A DNA stretch of 64,000 nt, taken from positions 1 to 64,000 of the forward strand of contig DAIOHK010000003.1 in NCBI GenBank assembly GCA_036744795.1. The letters run 5' to 3'. Below, one piece after another: positions 17,027 through 25,841 of the stretch. Each line of letters opens with the position of its first letter. The stretch's first letter is position 1. Source of the DNA: UBA5486 sp036744795. Lineage in GTDB: Bacteria > Bacillota > UBA4882 > UBA10575. Both the position numbers and the translations under genes were made by a program. The notes under the pieces are model-generated. The model was not told the DNA's origin. It did not search any database and saw nothing but the letters and a program-made list of their open reading frames with translations.

Positions 17027-17686
17027 TCAATTTACGTTAATAGATATTATCTTAACTTCTTTGATTGGCACATCATAAAATCCTCCGAACATTCCAGTTG
17101 GAACTTTACTTATCTGATCTACTACTTCCATTCCTTTGGTTACCCGGCCGAAAACACAATACCCAAAGCCATTGGAGGTATTGTTTATATGGTCAAGATG
17201 GGGATTATCAACTAGATTGATATAGAATTGGGAGGTTGCACTGTCCACAATCTGTGTTCGAGCCATAGCAACCGTTCCTCTGAGATTAGACAGCCCGTTT
17301 GTTGCTTCATTCTTAATTGCGGGAAAAGTTGGTTTTGCTTCGAGATTTGAATTAAAACCGCCACCTTGAATCATGAAATTAGGGATAACACGGTGGAAGA
17401 TTGTACCATTGTAAAAACCACTATCTACGTAACGAAGAAAATTTACCACGGTTTGTGGAGCCTTATCTACAAATAATTCAAGCTGAATGTTTCCTAGAGA
17501 GGTCTCTATTATAATTCCAAGGTTTTCTTGACCAGTTTTCTTCAAGGCAGCCACTTCCTTTTCTATTTTAAGGTTGTAGAGTTTTGAATAACTAAAGAGT
17601 ACAACCAGGACAATGAGGATTGAGAGTAGAATGTATACAAGCCCACGGTTTGAAAATGGTTTTATATTGTTACTGTTTTTACGCAT
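17027..17686 (-). CDS. Membrane-anchored cyclophilin-type peptidyl-prolyl isomerase
   Basis: A 219-residue protein. Residues ~15-33 form a signal anchor (LVYILLSILIVLVVLF), so the catalytic domain is exported. The cyclophilin domain follows, with FHRVIPNFMIQGGG (catalytic Arg and Phe), TSQFYINLVDN and FGRVTKGMEVVD. It would assist folding of extracytoplasmic proteins. SD AAAGGGGATAGG precedes ATG 17686. It is a single gene convergent with the ZIP transporter. Confidence 0.92.
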   Translation of the reverse strand: MRKNSNNIKPFSNRGLVYILLSILIVLVVLFSYSKLYNLKIEKEVAALKKTGQENLGIIIETSLGNIQLELFVDKAPQTVVNFLRYVDSGFYNGTIFHRVIPNFMIQGGGFNSNLEAKPTFPAIKNEATNGLSNLRGTVAMARTQIVDSATSQFYINLVDNPHLDHINNTSNGFGYCVFGRVTKGMEVVDQISKVPTGMFGGFYDVPIKEVKIISINVN

Positions 17687-17831
17687 ATTCCTATCCCCTT
17701 TCTTGCAAACCCCTTTTTTCCGGGTAGAATTGTTTAGGGACCTTGCTTTTTATTTTGCCTACTTCTCTGAAGTAAAGTAACAAATTAGTAGGTTGTTGTC
17801 AAGAAAAAGGTGAAAGATTGGAGAAACTACT

Positions 17832-17910
17832 GAATGAAGAAATCCAATTTCATTTGCGAAACAATATTCTGACCAGGCTAGGAATAGAATAACGAGAGTA
17901 TTTTCTAAGT
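17832..17910. repeat. Repeat family E, copy 2
   Basis: Matches 231-310: GAAGAAATCCAATTTCA, TTGCGAAACAATATTC, TGACCAGGCTAGG. It runs directly into the family A cluster through TTTTCTAAGTA. Confidence 0.55.
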
Positions 17911-17911
17911 A

Positions 17912-18184
17912 GTCGCTCACGCTGGCTACCGCCCGCACACATGAAATGATGAAAATATTAGCCAGGTGAGCCGACAAGCTCCAGAGGCGCTTTAATTGGT
18001 TGTTCATGCTGGTTAGAGTCGCTTACGCCGGCTTCCTAAATATCACAAAGTGATTAAGATCAAAGGCGGGTAAGTCGACCAACTGTCCTGTAGGATTTAA
18101 TCAAGACCAGATGAATCAACAAGTTGTTCATGCTGGTTTCCCTAATTATCACGAAGTGATTTAATCAAGACCAGATGAATCAAC
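17912..18184. repeat. Repeat family A cluster (three copies plus partials)
   Basis: Copies at 17912-17975, 18018-18079 and 18123-18184, with partial arms at about 17996-18014 and 18084-18121. Arms vary around GTCGCTCACGCTGG and CCAGGTGAGCCGAC or its GATGAATCAAC variant. The inner ATCACRAAGTGAT hairpin is retained in two copies. Nothing in 17687-18268 looks like a gene. Confidence 0.8.
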
Positions 18185-18268
18185 CAGGGCTATTTTCTAG
18201 GTAGTATTATGTGAAAGATATAGTCTGTTAAGAGAAAAATATTAAAAACTATTTGAGGTAATGTAGAG

Positions 18269-19507
18269 ATGGGAATAACAGAAAATCGGGTAATAGTGGT
18301 GGGGGGTGGTGCCTCCGGGATGGTGGCAGCGATCTCGGCCCGAAGGCAGGGCGCTGATGTTACCATTTTAGAGAGAAACCCCCGTGTTGGTAAGAAAATA
18401 CTGGTTACCGGAAATGGCCGTTGCAATTTTACTAACATCAATACAGATATAAGCTGCTACCAGGGGAGTAACCCTAAATTTGCCGATAATGTACTTTCGA
18501 AATTTGGGAGCAAGGAGACGATAGATTTTTTTGAACAGTTGGGGGTTGCACATAAAGTAGAAGAGGTGGGGAAGGTTTTTCCGATGTCAGATCAAGCTTC
18601 CAGTATTTTAGATGTACTTTTGTATGAGCTTAATCAAAGGAAGATTAATATTATCTGTAATGCTTATGTGAGAAATATTAAGAAAGAGAATGCCCAGTTT
18701 GTTTTGGAATTGGAAGATGGTTCAGTTATCCAAGGGGATCGGGTGATCATTGCTACTGGGGGCAAAGCCATGCCTTCTACAGGATCGGATGGAAATGGAT
18801 ATGAATTAGCAGGAAAACTGGGACATACTATTATTCCAATCTTTCCGGCTCTTGTTCAGTTAAAGCTTGAAGGAGGGTATTTCAAGCAAATCCAGGGAGT
18901 TAAGTTTGTAGGTACGGCTGAACTTCTTTATAATAATAGGCCGGTGGCAAAAGACCGAGGAGATATTCTCTTTGCTAATTACGGGGTTTCCGGCCCCCCG
19001 ATTTTACAAATTAGTAGAAAAGCCGGAGAACTTCTACAAGAAAGTCAAGAAGTATTTTTAAAACTAACTATTATAGATATGCTCTCTAGAGCAGAACTGA
19101 AAAACCTGATGCTTGATCGGATAAAAAATGGAGCAAAAAAGAGTGTTGAATTTAGTCTGGTTGGCCTGGTAAATAAAAGACTAATCCCTGTTTTACTAAA
19201 GGAAGTAGGAATCAGAGATTTAAAATGCCCGATAGGTAATCTTGCAAGTAAAGATCTGGAGAAGATCATTACGATTCTAACTGATTGGAGATTCAAGATC
19301 AGAGGAACAAAAAGCTGGCCTAGTGCGCAGGTAACGGCGGGGGGCGTGGATTCTCGCGAAATTAATCCTGATACCATGGAATCTAAAATTATTAAAGGCC
19401 TATATTTTACCGGCGAAATAATAGATATTGATGGGTTGTGTGGTGGTTTTAATCTTCAATGGGCCTGGTCCTCCGGGTTTATTGCTGGGCAGAATGCAGC
19501 ATTGTGA
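18269..19507 (+). CDS. FAD-dependent oxidoreductase, HI0933/YhiN (BaiN) family
   Basis: A 412-residue flavoprotein. The N-terminal FAD fold is VIVVGGGASGMVAA, followed by the family signature VGKKILVTGNGRCNFTN. The C-terminal FAD-contact region is YFTGEIIDIDGLCGGFNLQ. Members reduce unsaturated steroids or unknown substrates (BaiN in bile-acid degraders), but most are of unknown role, so no substrate is assigned. The start ATG 18269 has a moderate TGAGGT upstream. The next FAD-dependent gene begins 34 bp downstream. Confidence 0.88.
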   Translation: MGITENRVIVVGGGASGMVAAISARRQGADVTILERNPRVGKKILVTGNGRCNFTNINTDISCYQGSNPKFADNVLSKFGSKETIDFFEQLGVAHKVEEVGKVFPMSDQASSILDVLLYELNQRKINIICNAYVRNIKKENAQFVLELEDGSVIQGDRVIIATGGKAMPSTGSDGNGYELAGKLGHTIIPIFPALVQLKLEGGYFKQIQGVKFVGTAELLYNNRPVAKDRGDILFANYGVSGPPILQISRKAGELLQESQEVFLKLTIIDMLSRAELKNLMLDRIKNGAKKSVEFSLVGLVNKRLIPVLLKEVGIRDLKCPIGNLASKDLEKIITILTDWRFKIRGTKSWPSAQVTAGGVDSREINPDTMESKIIKGLYFTGEIIDIDGLCGGFNLQWAWSSGFIAGQNAAL

Positions 19508-19541
19508 AGAATTCGATTCAATAAGTTGGAGGTAAGTTTAA

Positions 19542-21152
19542 GTGCTTAGGTTGTCAAATATAAGAATAAATATAAATAAAATTATAAATTACCAGAGTGA
19601 AGCTGAAGTTTTGCAAAAAGAGATCAGCTCTAAACTCCATCTTAGTAAAAAGGAAGTAACTAATTATAAAATATTTAAAAAATCTATTGATGCTAGGAAG
19701 AAGGATGAGATTTATCTAGTTTATACAGTTGACATTGGAGTACCAAATGAAGAAAGGATACTGAAAAAACAGAATTATAAAGGAATAACAAAAACCCCGG
19801 AGTTGCCGGAAGTTATTTTTCCTTCGGGAACAGAGAAAAAGACTTGCCGTCCCGTAATCATCGGAATGGGACCTGCAGGTCTTTTTTCTGGGTTAACCCT
19901 TGCTAAGCGTGGATATAGGCCAATAATTCTTGAAAGAGGAGAGCATGTAGAGGCCAGAACTAACAAAGTAAATAAGTTTTGGGAAGAGAGGGTTCTGGAT
20001 TCCGAAAGTAATGCATTATTTGGGGAGGGTGGAGCAGGTACCTTTTCCGATGGTAAACTGACTACTCTAATTAATGATCCAAGGTGCAGGATAATACTTA
20101 AGGAATTTGTAAAAGCCGGGGCACCGGAAGAAATATTATATCTTAATAAACCACATATTGGTACTGACCGGTTAAAGTCTGTTGTTAAACAGCTCAGGGA
20201 GCAAATCATTGATTGTGGAGGGGAAGTAAGATTTCAAGCTAAAGTAACTGATTTTATTATTAAAAATGGTACAATTGCAGGCTTAGTCATCAATGACTCT
20301 GAGATGCTTAATTGTGAAACTGTTTTGCTGGGAACAGGTCATAGTGCTCGTGATACTTTTCAGAGGTTACACCAAAGTGGTGTTTCTCTTAGCCAAAAAT
20401 CCTTTTCGATCGGGGTGAGAATCGAACATCCTCAGGAGTTTATTAATAAGACGCAATATGGTAGTTATGCCGGGCATCCTGCCTTGGGAGCAGCGGATTA
20501 TAAATTAGCCTACCATGCTAAGAATGGAAGATCGGCTTATACATTTTGTATGTGCCCCGGTGGTTATGTAATAGCTGCAGCTTCTGAAGGAAAAAGTGTT
20601 ACGATTAATGGGATGAGTAAATATGGGCGAAAAGGAGAGAATGCTAATTCGGCTTTGCTAGTAGGCGTTATGCCTTCTGACTTTGGGAGTTCTCATCCAC
20701 TAGCCGGTATTGAATTCCAGAGAAAATGGGAGCAACTTGCCTATCAAGTGGCTGGGGAGAACTATAATGCCCCGGTTCAATTGGTCGGAGATTTTCTTGC
20801 GAATAAACCAAGTACTCAGTTTGGTTCTGTAAAACCTACATATAAACCGGGTGTTTCCTTTGCAGAACTTAAAAACTGCCTACCTGATTATGTAATTGAA
20901 ACGATTAAAGAGGCGCTTGTCTACTTTGAACGGAAAATAAACGGGTTTGCAAGGCCGGATGCAATTTTAACAGGTGTGGAGACCAGAAGTTCTTCTCCAA
21001 TTCGGATCAATAGAGATGAGAATCACATGGCAAATATAAGAGGTTTATATCCGATGGGTGAAGGTGCGGGGTATGCCGGCGGGATAATGTCCTCAGCAGT
21101 TGATGGAGTAAAAACAGCGGAAAAGATTATTACAAAATACGCTCCTTTTTAA
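19542..21152 (+). CDS. NAD(P)/FAD-dependent oxidoreductase (large family with N-terminal extension)
   Basis: A 536-residue flavoprotein. About 100 N-terminal residues form an extra domain, then comes the FAD motif VIIGMGPAGLFSGLTLA, the GEGGAGTFSDGKL stretch, and C-terminal GEGAGYAGGIMSSAVDG. This pattern is that of the widely conserved but uncharacterised 'FAD-dependent dehydrogenase' family. It begins at GTG 19542 after GGAGGTAA. It is probably cotranscribed with the upstream HI0933-type gene. Confidence 0.85.
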   Translation: MLRLSNIRININKIINYQSEAEVLQKEISSKLHLSKKEVTNYKIFKKSIDARKKDEIYLVYTVDIGVPNEERILKKQNYKGITKTPELPEVIFPSGTEKKTCRPVIIGMGPAGLFSGLTLAKRGYRPIILERGEHVEARTNKVNKFWEERVLDSESNALFGEGGAGTFSDGKLTTLINDPRCRIILKEFVKAGAPEEILYLNKPHIGTDRLKSVVKQLREQIIDCGGEVRFQAKVTDFIIKNGTIAGLVINDSEMLNCETVLLGTGHSARDTFQRLHQSGVSLSQKSFSIGVRIEHPQEFINKTQYGSYAGHPALGAADYKLAYHAKNGRSAYTFCMCPGGYVIAAASEGKSVTINGMSKYGRKGENANSALLVGVMPSDFGSSHPLAGIEFQRKWEQLAYQVAGENYNAPVQLVGDFLANKPSTQFGSVKPTYKPGVSFAELKNCLPDYVIETIKEALVYFERKINGFARPDAILTGVETRSSSPIRINRDENHMANIRGLYPMGEGAGYAGGIMSSAVDGVKTAEKIITKYAPF

Positions 21153-21380
21153 GTTAAGGAATTGCATAAAGTATTTGCTCCTGTTAATTTATTGGGGATT
21201 AAGATCAAATTAATGTTGTTGTTTGCGAAGACGAGCTTTTGTAATCAAGAACTCTAATATTATTATTTAACTTTCGTGGTAAAATAAATTTCGGTAGGAT
21301 TTAAAAGAAGTTAATTATTGAAAAGAGATATTCATAATATACTTGTAAGATCAAAGATAAAGAAAAAGTGAGGTGTGTTT

Positions 21381-22094
21381 GTGAAAAGGAATCTAATTAT
21401 AATTACACTCATTTGCTTAGTATTTTTGACTTTGGAACCATTTTCTTTGTTTGCTGCTGAAGATCACCGGATGCTGGTTACTAAGGCAAATGAAGTTATG
21501 CTTGCAATGCTGCTAGATAAGGATACTAAGGTTATGGGGGGGTTACTTAAAGAGGCAGAGGGAGTGGCAATCTTTCCTTCTGTTATCAAGGCTGGGTTGG
21601 TTTTTGGTGGGAGATACGGACATGGTATTGTTCTGAAGCGGGATCGGCAAAAAGGAATCTGGTATGGGCCACATTTTGTAAGTATATCAGGTGCATCCTG
21701 GGGGTTTCAAATCGGATTCCAGGAAACTGCCCTGGTAATGGTTATTATGAATGAACGGGGAATGAAAGGATTTACTGGGGATAAAGTAACGCTCGGTGGA
21801 GATATTGCCATTGCTGCCGGGCCGGTTGGGCGGCAAACCGGAGTAGGAACTGATGGGGGATTTAAGGCTGAGATTTATAATTACTCCAGAAGTAAGGGTT
21901 TGTTTGCTGGAGTATCATTGGAAGGTTCGATTATAGCTACGGATAACGAAGCTAATGAAAAATTCTGGGGCGGTTTGGTTTCGGTGGAGAGCATTTTGAA
22001 TCGGCGGTCCCGTGACCGTAAAGTTGAGTCGCTAGTAAGGACGATTAACAAGTTTATTACAGAGTATTCACAGTTGAAAAACGGACTTATTTGA
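21381..22094 (+). CDS. Secreted SYLF-domain lipid-binding protein
   Basis: About 237 residues with a clear N-terminal signal peptide (MKRNLIIITLICLVFLTL ending near FAAED). The remainder is a SYLF/Ysc84 domain: AIFPSVIKAGLVFGGRYGHG, SWGFQIGFQE and GAGPVGRQTG-like GPVGRQTGVGTDGG. SYLF proteins bind phosphoinositides or other lipids in eukaryotes; bacterial members are exported and of unclear role. GTG 21381 is preferred over GTG 21375 because GTGAGGTG is correctly spaced. The 222 bp upstream contain only an isolated family C-like end at about 21155 and AT-rich DNA. Confidence 0.85.
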   Translation: MKRNLIIITLICLVFLTLEPFSLFAAEDHRMLVTKANEVMLAMLLDKDTKVMGGLLKEAEGVAIFPSVIKAGLVFGGRYGHGIVLKRDRQKGIWYGPHFVSISGASWGFQIGFQETALVMVIMNERGMKGFTGDKVTLGGDIAIAAGPVGRQTGVGTDGGFKAEIYNYSRSKGLFAGVSLEGSIIATDNEANEKFWGGLVSVESILNRRSRDRKVESLVRTINKFITEYSQLKNGLI

Positions 22095-22122
22095 CGATTA
22101 AAGGGTAAATAAGTCTATTCGT

Positions 22123-22578
22123 ATGTTATCTTCTGTAATTGAAATTATGGTTACAATTGTAATTTTGGGAGGTAAGGTACCTGGTTTTGGATATCCATTG
22201 AATTTTAAAAACATATTTGGCTATTATTGTTTCCAAGCATTCTTGTCAGGAACATGCGAAGAACCTTTGTTTAGGGGTTTTGCGATAACAGTACTTGCTC
22301 AATCATGGAAAGGTAAAATAAGAATCAATAAAACAGATTTTTCCACGGCAGGAATAATAGCTGCATTGTTATTTGCCTTAGCACATATATCTTTTGGGCT
22401 TTACCCCTTTGAAATATATCATTTATATCCAACGCAATTATTGGCTGCTTTTGGATATGGACTACTTTATGCAGTAATTTTTCAGAAAAATACAAGTTTA
22501 TTGATACCGATCATATTACATAATGCCGCAAATGTAATTGCCATTACAATACAGTGTCTATTCAATTTCCTCATTTAA
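22123..22578 (+). CDS. Short CPBP (CAAX-protease-like) intramembrane protease
   Basis: 151 residues. Motifs of the CPBP/Abi family are present in order: CEEPLFRGF (the EExxxR motif), FALAHISFG and HNAAN. Most members have at least 200 residues and one or two more N-terminal helices, and no good SD precedes ATG 22123, so the gene may be truncated at its 5' end or begin elsewhere. It follows the SYLF gene by 28 bp. Possible roles include peptide maturation or immunity; none can be assigned. Confidence 0.6.
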   Translation: MLSSVIEIMVTIVILGGKVPGFGYPLNFKNIFGYYCFQAFLSGTCEEPLFRGFAITVLAQSWKGKIRINKTDFSTAGIIAALLFALAHISFGLYPFEIYHLYPTQLLAAFGYGLLYAVIFQKNTSLLIPIILHNAANVIAITIQCLFNFLI

Positions 22579-22599
22579 AAAGCTGGTTTAGCTTCAAGG

Positions 22600-22791
22600 C
22601 TAATTCGATTTCCTTTTCCTTCTTGTGACCAAAAGATAAACAATAAGTGAGGAGGGGACATTTAATAAACCTAAGAGCCCCCAGAGCCAGGGGTTTTCTC
22701 CTCGTTTACGGGCATCAAAAAAGATCCATAGGGCTTGACTAAAAAGGAGAACAGCTATGATAATATATAACCACCAAGCCATTGTTTTCAT
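22600..22791 (-). CDS. Small membrane protein, YxlD-like
   Basis: 63 residues with two membrane segments around a conserved-looking FDARKRGENPWLWGLLGLL. This resembles the small membrane component (YxlD type) of the B. subtilis sigY operon, which restrains the sigma factor. SD GAGGAGGT precedes ATG 22791, which overlaps the upstream stop by 4 bp. It is the last gene of the minus-strand operon. Anti-sigma function is inferred from order and topology. Confidence 0.7.
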   Translation of the reverse strand: MKTMAWWLYIIIAVLLFSQALWIFFDARKRGENPWLWGLLGLLNVPSSLIVYLLVTRRKRKSN

Positions 22792-23231
22792 CTTTGATTT
22801 ACCTCCTCTCTTTGATAGCTCGGGGCGAATAAAATAACCATTGGCAGAAAGAAAGAAACAGCACTAAAAAAAACAACTATTGATTCAAGATAACCTGCCT
22901 GTAACAGATATCCTACTCCGATCAGAAAGGTTAGTGCGGTAGCGATAAAGGAGAAGGTTTCGATAATTGCTACCTTTTTATTAGTAGCCTTGGTCTTGCG
23001 TACTAAATTGGAGAAATAGGAGAGTGAGGGGGTCTCCAACTTTGCTAAGGTTTCTTCAGCCTCCTGACCAAAAGCATCCAAAGATTCTTTAAGGGAAAGA
23101 TCAATCAATAATTGCTCGTGGTTTGGTACTTCTCTTTTATTGCCAGTCTTTTGCAGATTAGTGCCGATGGGATGCTTTTTGAGTAAAGATTTATCTTTCT
23201 TTTTTTGTTGTTTATTCCTATATTGAACCAA
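22788..23231 (-). CDS. YxlC-like membrane protein
   Basis: About 147 residues. The N-terminal half is polar, ending in LETPSLSYFSNLV, a pattern like that before the membrane domain of YxlC/DUF5345 proteins; two helices follow (FSFIATALTFLIGVGYLL and a second). In B. subtilis, yxlC directly follows sigY and helps to inhibit it, and the same position is seen here. ATG 23240 touches the SD AAGGAG with no gap, so TTG 23231 is the likelier start. Confidence 0.65.
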   Translation of the reverse strand: MVQYRNKQQKKKDKSLLKKHPIGTNLQKTGNKREVPNHEQLLIDLSLKESLDAFGQEAEETLAKLETPSLSYFSNLVRKTKATNKKVAIIETFSFIATALTFLIGVGYLLQAGYLESIVVFFSAVSFFLPMVILFAPSYQREEVNQR

Positions 23232-23251
23232 AGTGACCATCTCCTTCGGAA

Positions 23252-23818
23252 TTAATCATGATTTGAAATCTTCTGGATCGAATTTTTGTTAAGGCCTTCT
23301 GAAGGTAGTTTTTCCTTTAAGACTTCGCGGAGTTGATTGATAGCTGAATGTAAACGAGAACGAACTGTTCCTACCGGAATCTTTAAAGTCATAGCGATCT
23401 CCTCGTATGTATAATCATAATAATACTTGAGAATAAGAGGAAACCGTTTTTCCCTCGGTAACTGGAGCATAGCCCGTTTAATATCTACTTTTATTTCTTC
23501 AACCGGATTTTGTTGGTTACTCTCCTCATTGCCAGCATATAGATTCTTCTCGACAGACTTCCTCTTTCGTAATTCATCCCGGTATAAATTAGAACCGATC
23601 GCAATTAACCAGGAGGAGAACTTAGCTTCTCCCCGGTACTTCCAGAGGCTTTTTATAGCTTTCACCATCGTCTCCTGGGTTAAATCTTTAGCTAGCTCCG
23701 GGTTTTGCGTAACTTTGATGAAATATCCTAGAATTTTCGGGTAATTCTCTTGGAGTAGGATTGCTAAAGCCTTTTCCTCGCCAGCCAAAGCTTCTTTTAT
23801 CAGTTCCGTTTCACTCAC
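23252..23818 (-). CDS. ECF-type RNA polymerase sigma factor, SigY-like
   Basis: 188 residues. Region 2 contains ELAKDLTQETMVKAIKSLW and FSSWLIAIGSNLYRDELRK; region 4 has LPREKRFPLILKYYYDYTYEEIA and PVGTVRSRLHSA, the helix-turn-helix that reads the -35 element. It starts at GTG 23818 after AGGTG. It lies between an ABC permease gene and two small membrane protein genes, the same gene set as in the B. subtilis sigY operon (sigY-yxlCDEFG), but with the ABC genes first. An ECF-type promoter ahead of the operon suggests autoregulation. Confidence 0.88.
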   Translation of the reverse strand: MSETELIKEALAGEEKALAILLQENYPKILGYFIKVTQNPELAKDLTQETMVKAIKSLWKYRGEAKFSSWLIAIGSNLYRDELRKRKSVEKNLYAGNEESNQQNPVEEIKVDIKRAMLQLPREKRFPLILKYYYDYTYEEIAMTLKIPVGTVRSRLHSAINQLREVLKEKLPSEGLNKNSIQKISNHD

Positions 23819-23832
23819 ATTTACACCTACTT

Positions 23833-24666
23833 TTATAAAACCTGACTTTCAAAGAGTTTATTTCGATTAAAGTACTTACCAACCCTTTTTATAAAAATCA
23901 GGTCGATCAGCCATAAACCGGCACCCAGACACCAGAGAAAGAAGTTGTTTACTAAGAGCACGCCAGTAATCTGGCCGACGACTAGAGCAAGGATGGGTAG
24001 AATAACAAGGCCTCCTAATTGATAGGCTTCTTGAAAACCTTTCACTTTTGCGGAGATAAATACATTGATAAAGACCGCACCGAGGCTGAGGGAGGGAGTT
24101 ACCCAGAACAAGAGGATAAGCCAGTTTTTCTGGGGAAAGATTATCTTTCCAAAGAGCGGGTGAGCTGTAAGGTTCACCATCACTCCGTATAACAAGGAAC
24201 AAATAGTGGTCAGGACTATAGCTGGTAAAAAAGCAGAGAGAATCTTGGCCCAAAAGAGACTAGTAATATCAACTGGAGCAAATAATAGACTTTCCATTGT
24301 TTTACGTTCTTTTTCTCCGGCAAAGCTACTGGCGCCAATTACACTGGCCGCCATTAAAGGTATAATCAGAAAAAAAGGGGCAAAAAGGTAATTGACAGTA
24401 AAGTAAATAAGCTTCTTATTTACTGTATTAAAAGAGAAAATCATCTTCCGCAATTCTCCCGGTGGTAATTTATCGAAAATTTTAAGAATGGTATCCATAT
24501 TCCCCATTGAACTTAGATTATAAAAACGGGCCGGGATAATTATCACACCTGGCAAGATTAGACTAAAAACTATTGGTATTATGAGCATTGGTAGCCAGAT
24601 CTGGATATTGCTGCTGATGACCATAATATCTTTCTTGATAATAGCCTGAACTGCTCTATTTTTCAT
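23833..24666 (-). CDS. ABC transporter permease, YxlG/ABC-2 type
   Basis: A 277-residue membrane protein with about six helices and the ABC-2 family stretch GASSFAGEKERKTMESLLFAP, where the amphipathic helix meets the membrane. It overlaps the ATPase gene by 4 bp (ATGA), so the two form one exporter. Substrate is unknown; related systems are linked to toxic peptides or cell-envelope stress. Confidence 0.88.
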   Translation of the reverse strand: MKNRAVQAIIKKDIMVISSNIQIWLPMLIIPIVFSLILPGVIIIPARFYNLSSMGNMDTILKIFDKLPPGELRKMIFSFNTVNKKLIYFTVNYLFAPFFLIIPLMAASVIGASSFAGEKERKTMESLLFAPVDITSLFWAKILSAFLPAIVLTTICSLLYGVMVNLTAHPLFGKIIFPQKNWLILLFWVTPSLSLGAVFINVFISAKVKGFQEAYQLGGLVILPILALVVGQITGVLLVNNFFLWCLGAGLWLIDLIFIKRVGKYFNRNKLFESQVL

Positions 24667-25574
24667 GCTTTTTCCTCCCTAATTTTAAAGTATAAAGTCT
24701 CCAGGTCTCTTCCGATGATCTCTGCGGAGTAGATGGGTGCCAAGGCTAAAATTTTCTTTAGCAAGAGAGGGATTTCCGCTTTATTTTGGATCCGAAAACG
24801 GAGATAACCTGGCTCCTTACTTTCGATTGGATAACCGGAAAAATATTCCTCTGATATCTGTAGATTGGTCTCGACTTTAAGGCTTACCTCTTTTAAATAT
24901 TTTGCTTCTAATTCACGGAAGGTGCCGGTTTCGAGAAGTTGTCCATGATGAATAAAGATAAAGCGGTGGCATAAATCTTGCACCTGTTTAAGCAGGTGGG
25001 TAGCAAGGAGGATGGTCACTTGATACTTATGATTCAGCTCTTTAATATATTTAATTAAATCCCTAGTACCTTCAGGATCCAAGCCGGTGGTGGGCTCATC
25101 CAGAAACAGAATCTCCGGGTTGTGCAGAAGAGCCTTGGCGATTCCCAGTCGCTTTTTCATTCCTGTACTAAAGATTCCGACCTTTTTTTCTGCCGCCCCG
25201 GTCAGACCGAAATCGGCAAGTAGTTTTTTGGCACGCTGCATTGGATCTTTTACACAGTAGAGGTCAGCAAAGAACAGGAGATTATCAAGTGCAGTCATAT
25301 TCTCGTATAGACCGGCGGACTCGGTTAATACTCCACATCTTCTACGGACCTCATCTCCATCGGATATTGGATCATATCCTGCTAGGGTAATACGACCAGA
25401 ATCCGGGTAGATCACTCCATTGATCAGACGGATAGTCGTAGTCTTACCAGAACCATTTGGTCCTAATATTCCTAGGATCTCTCCTTTTTGTACGGAAAAT
25501 GAAAGTTTATTAATAACTTGTGTTCCGGAAAAGGATTTGTTTACCTCCTCTAGGAGGATGATCTCTTTCCCCAT
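24663..25574 (-). CDS. ABC transporter ATP-binding protein, YxlF-like
   Basis: 303 residues. Walker A is GPNGSGKTTT, the signature is FSTGMKKRLGIAKAL (with TG instead of the classic SGGQ), and Walker B is ILFLDEPTTGLDP. The C-terminal 80 residues are the variable domain of drug/antibiotic exporters. A frame exists from GTG 25583, but GAGGTG is correctly spaced for ATG 25574. It is the first gene of the five-gene operon. Confidence 0.92.
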   Translation of the reverse strand: MGKEIILLEEVNKSFSGTQVINKLSFSVQKGEILGILGPNGSGKTTTIRLINGVIYPDSGRITLAGYDPISDGDEVRRRCGVLTESAGLYENMTALDNLLFFADLYCVKDPMQRAKKLLADFGLTGAAEKKVGIFSTGMKKRLGIAKALLHNPEILFLDEPTTGLDPEGTRDLIKYIKELNHKYQVTILLATHLLKQVQDLCHRFIFIHHGQLLETGTFRELEAKYLKEVSLKVETNLQISEEYFSGYPIESKEPGYLRFRIQNKAEIPLLLKKILALAPIYSAEIIGRDLETLYFKIREEKA

Positions 25575-25594
25575 TTTAATCACCTCAATAATAT

Positions 25595-25620
25595 GACGAA
25601 TCAGGTATGCAAAAGGTTCA
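25595..25620 (-). promoter_or_regulatory. Candidate ECF (sigma-Y-like) promoter
   Basis: On the minus strand TGAACC (25620-25615) is followed after 16 bp by CGTC (25598-25595). The AAC/CGTC combination with this spacing is typical of ECF promoters and resembles the TGAACG...CGTC promoter recognised by B. subtilis sigma-Y. The -10 lies about 20 bp upstream of ATG 25574, so the leader would be very short but would still contain the SD. Confidence 0.55.
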
Positions 25621-25841
25621 TTTGATTTATTATTTTAGTTTTGACCATGCGTTATTGCGAAAAAACGTATTAACAGTTTGAGAAAAGTTTTATGTAATTG
25701 TCAATTTAACATATATTTTACCAATCAACTGGAAGTTATTTAAAATCACGAAAACTCTTGTCAATTTGATGAAGAAAATGATATTCTTAAGCATAATAGT
25801 GAAAAGCTTCTTAGAATAGCTTTCATTTAAGGAGATTGAAT

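Noticed and set aside
19775..20209. 144-codon minus-strand frame inside the FAD-dependent dehydrogenase gene
   Set aside because: It is antisense to a well-supported gene and lacks an SD or family features.
21150..21175. A sixth family C element
   Set aside because: Only the left end (TTAAGGAATTGCATAA) is found; no matching right end occurs within 250 bp.
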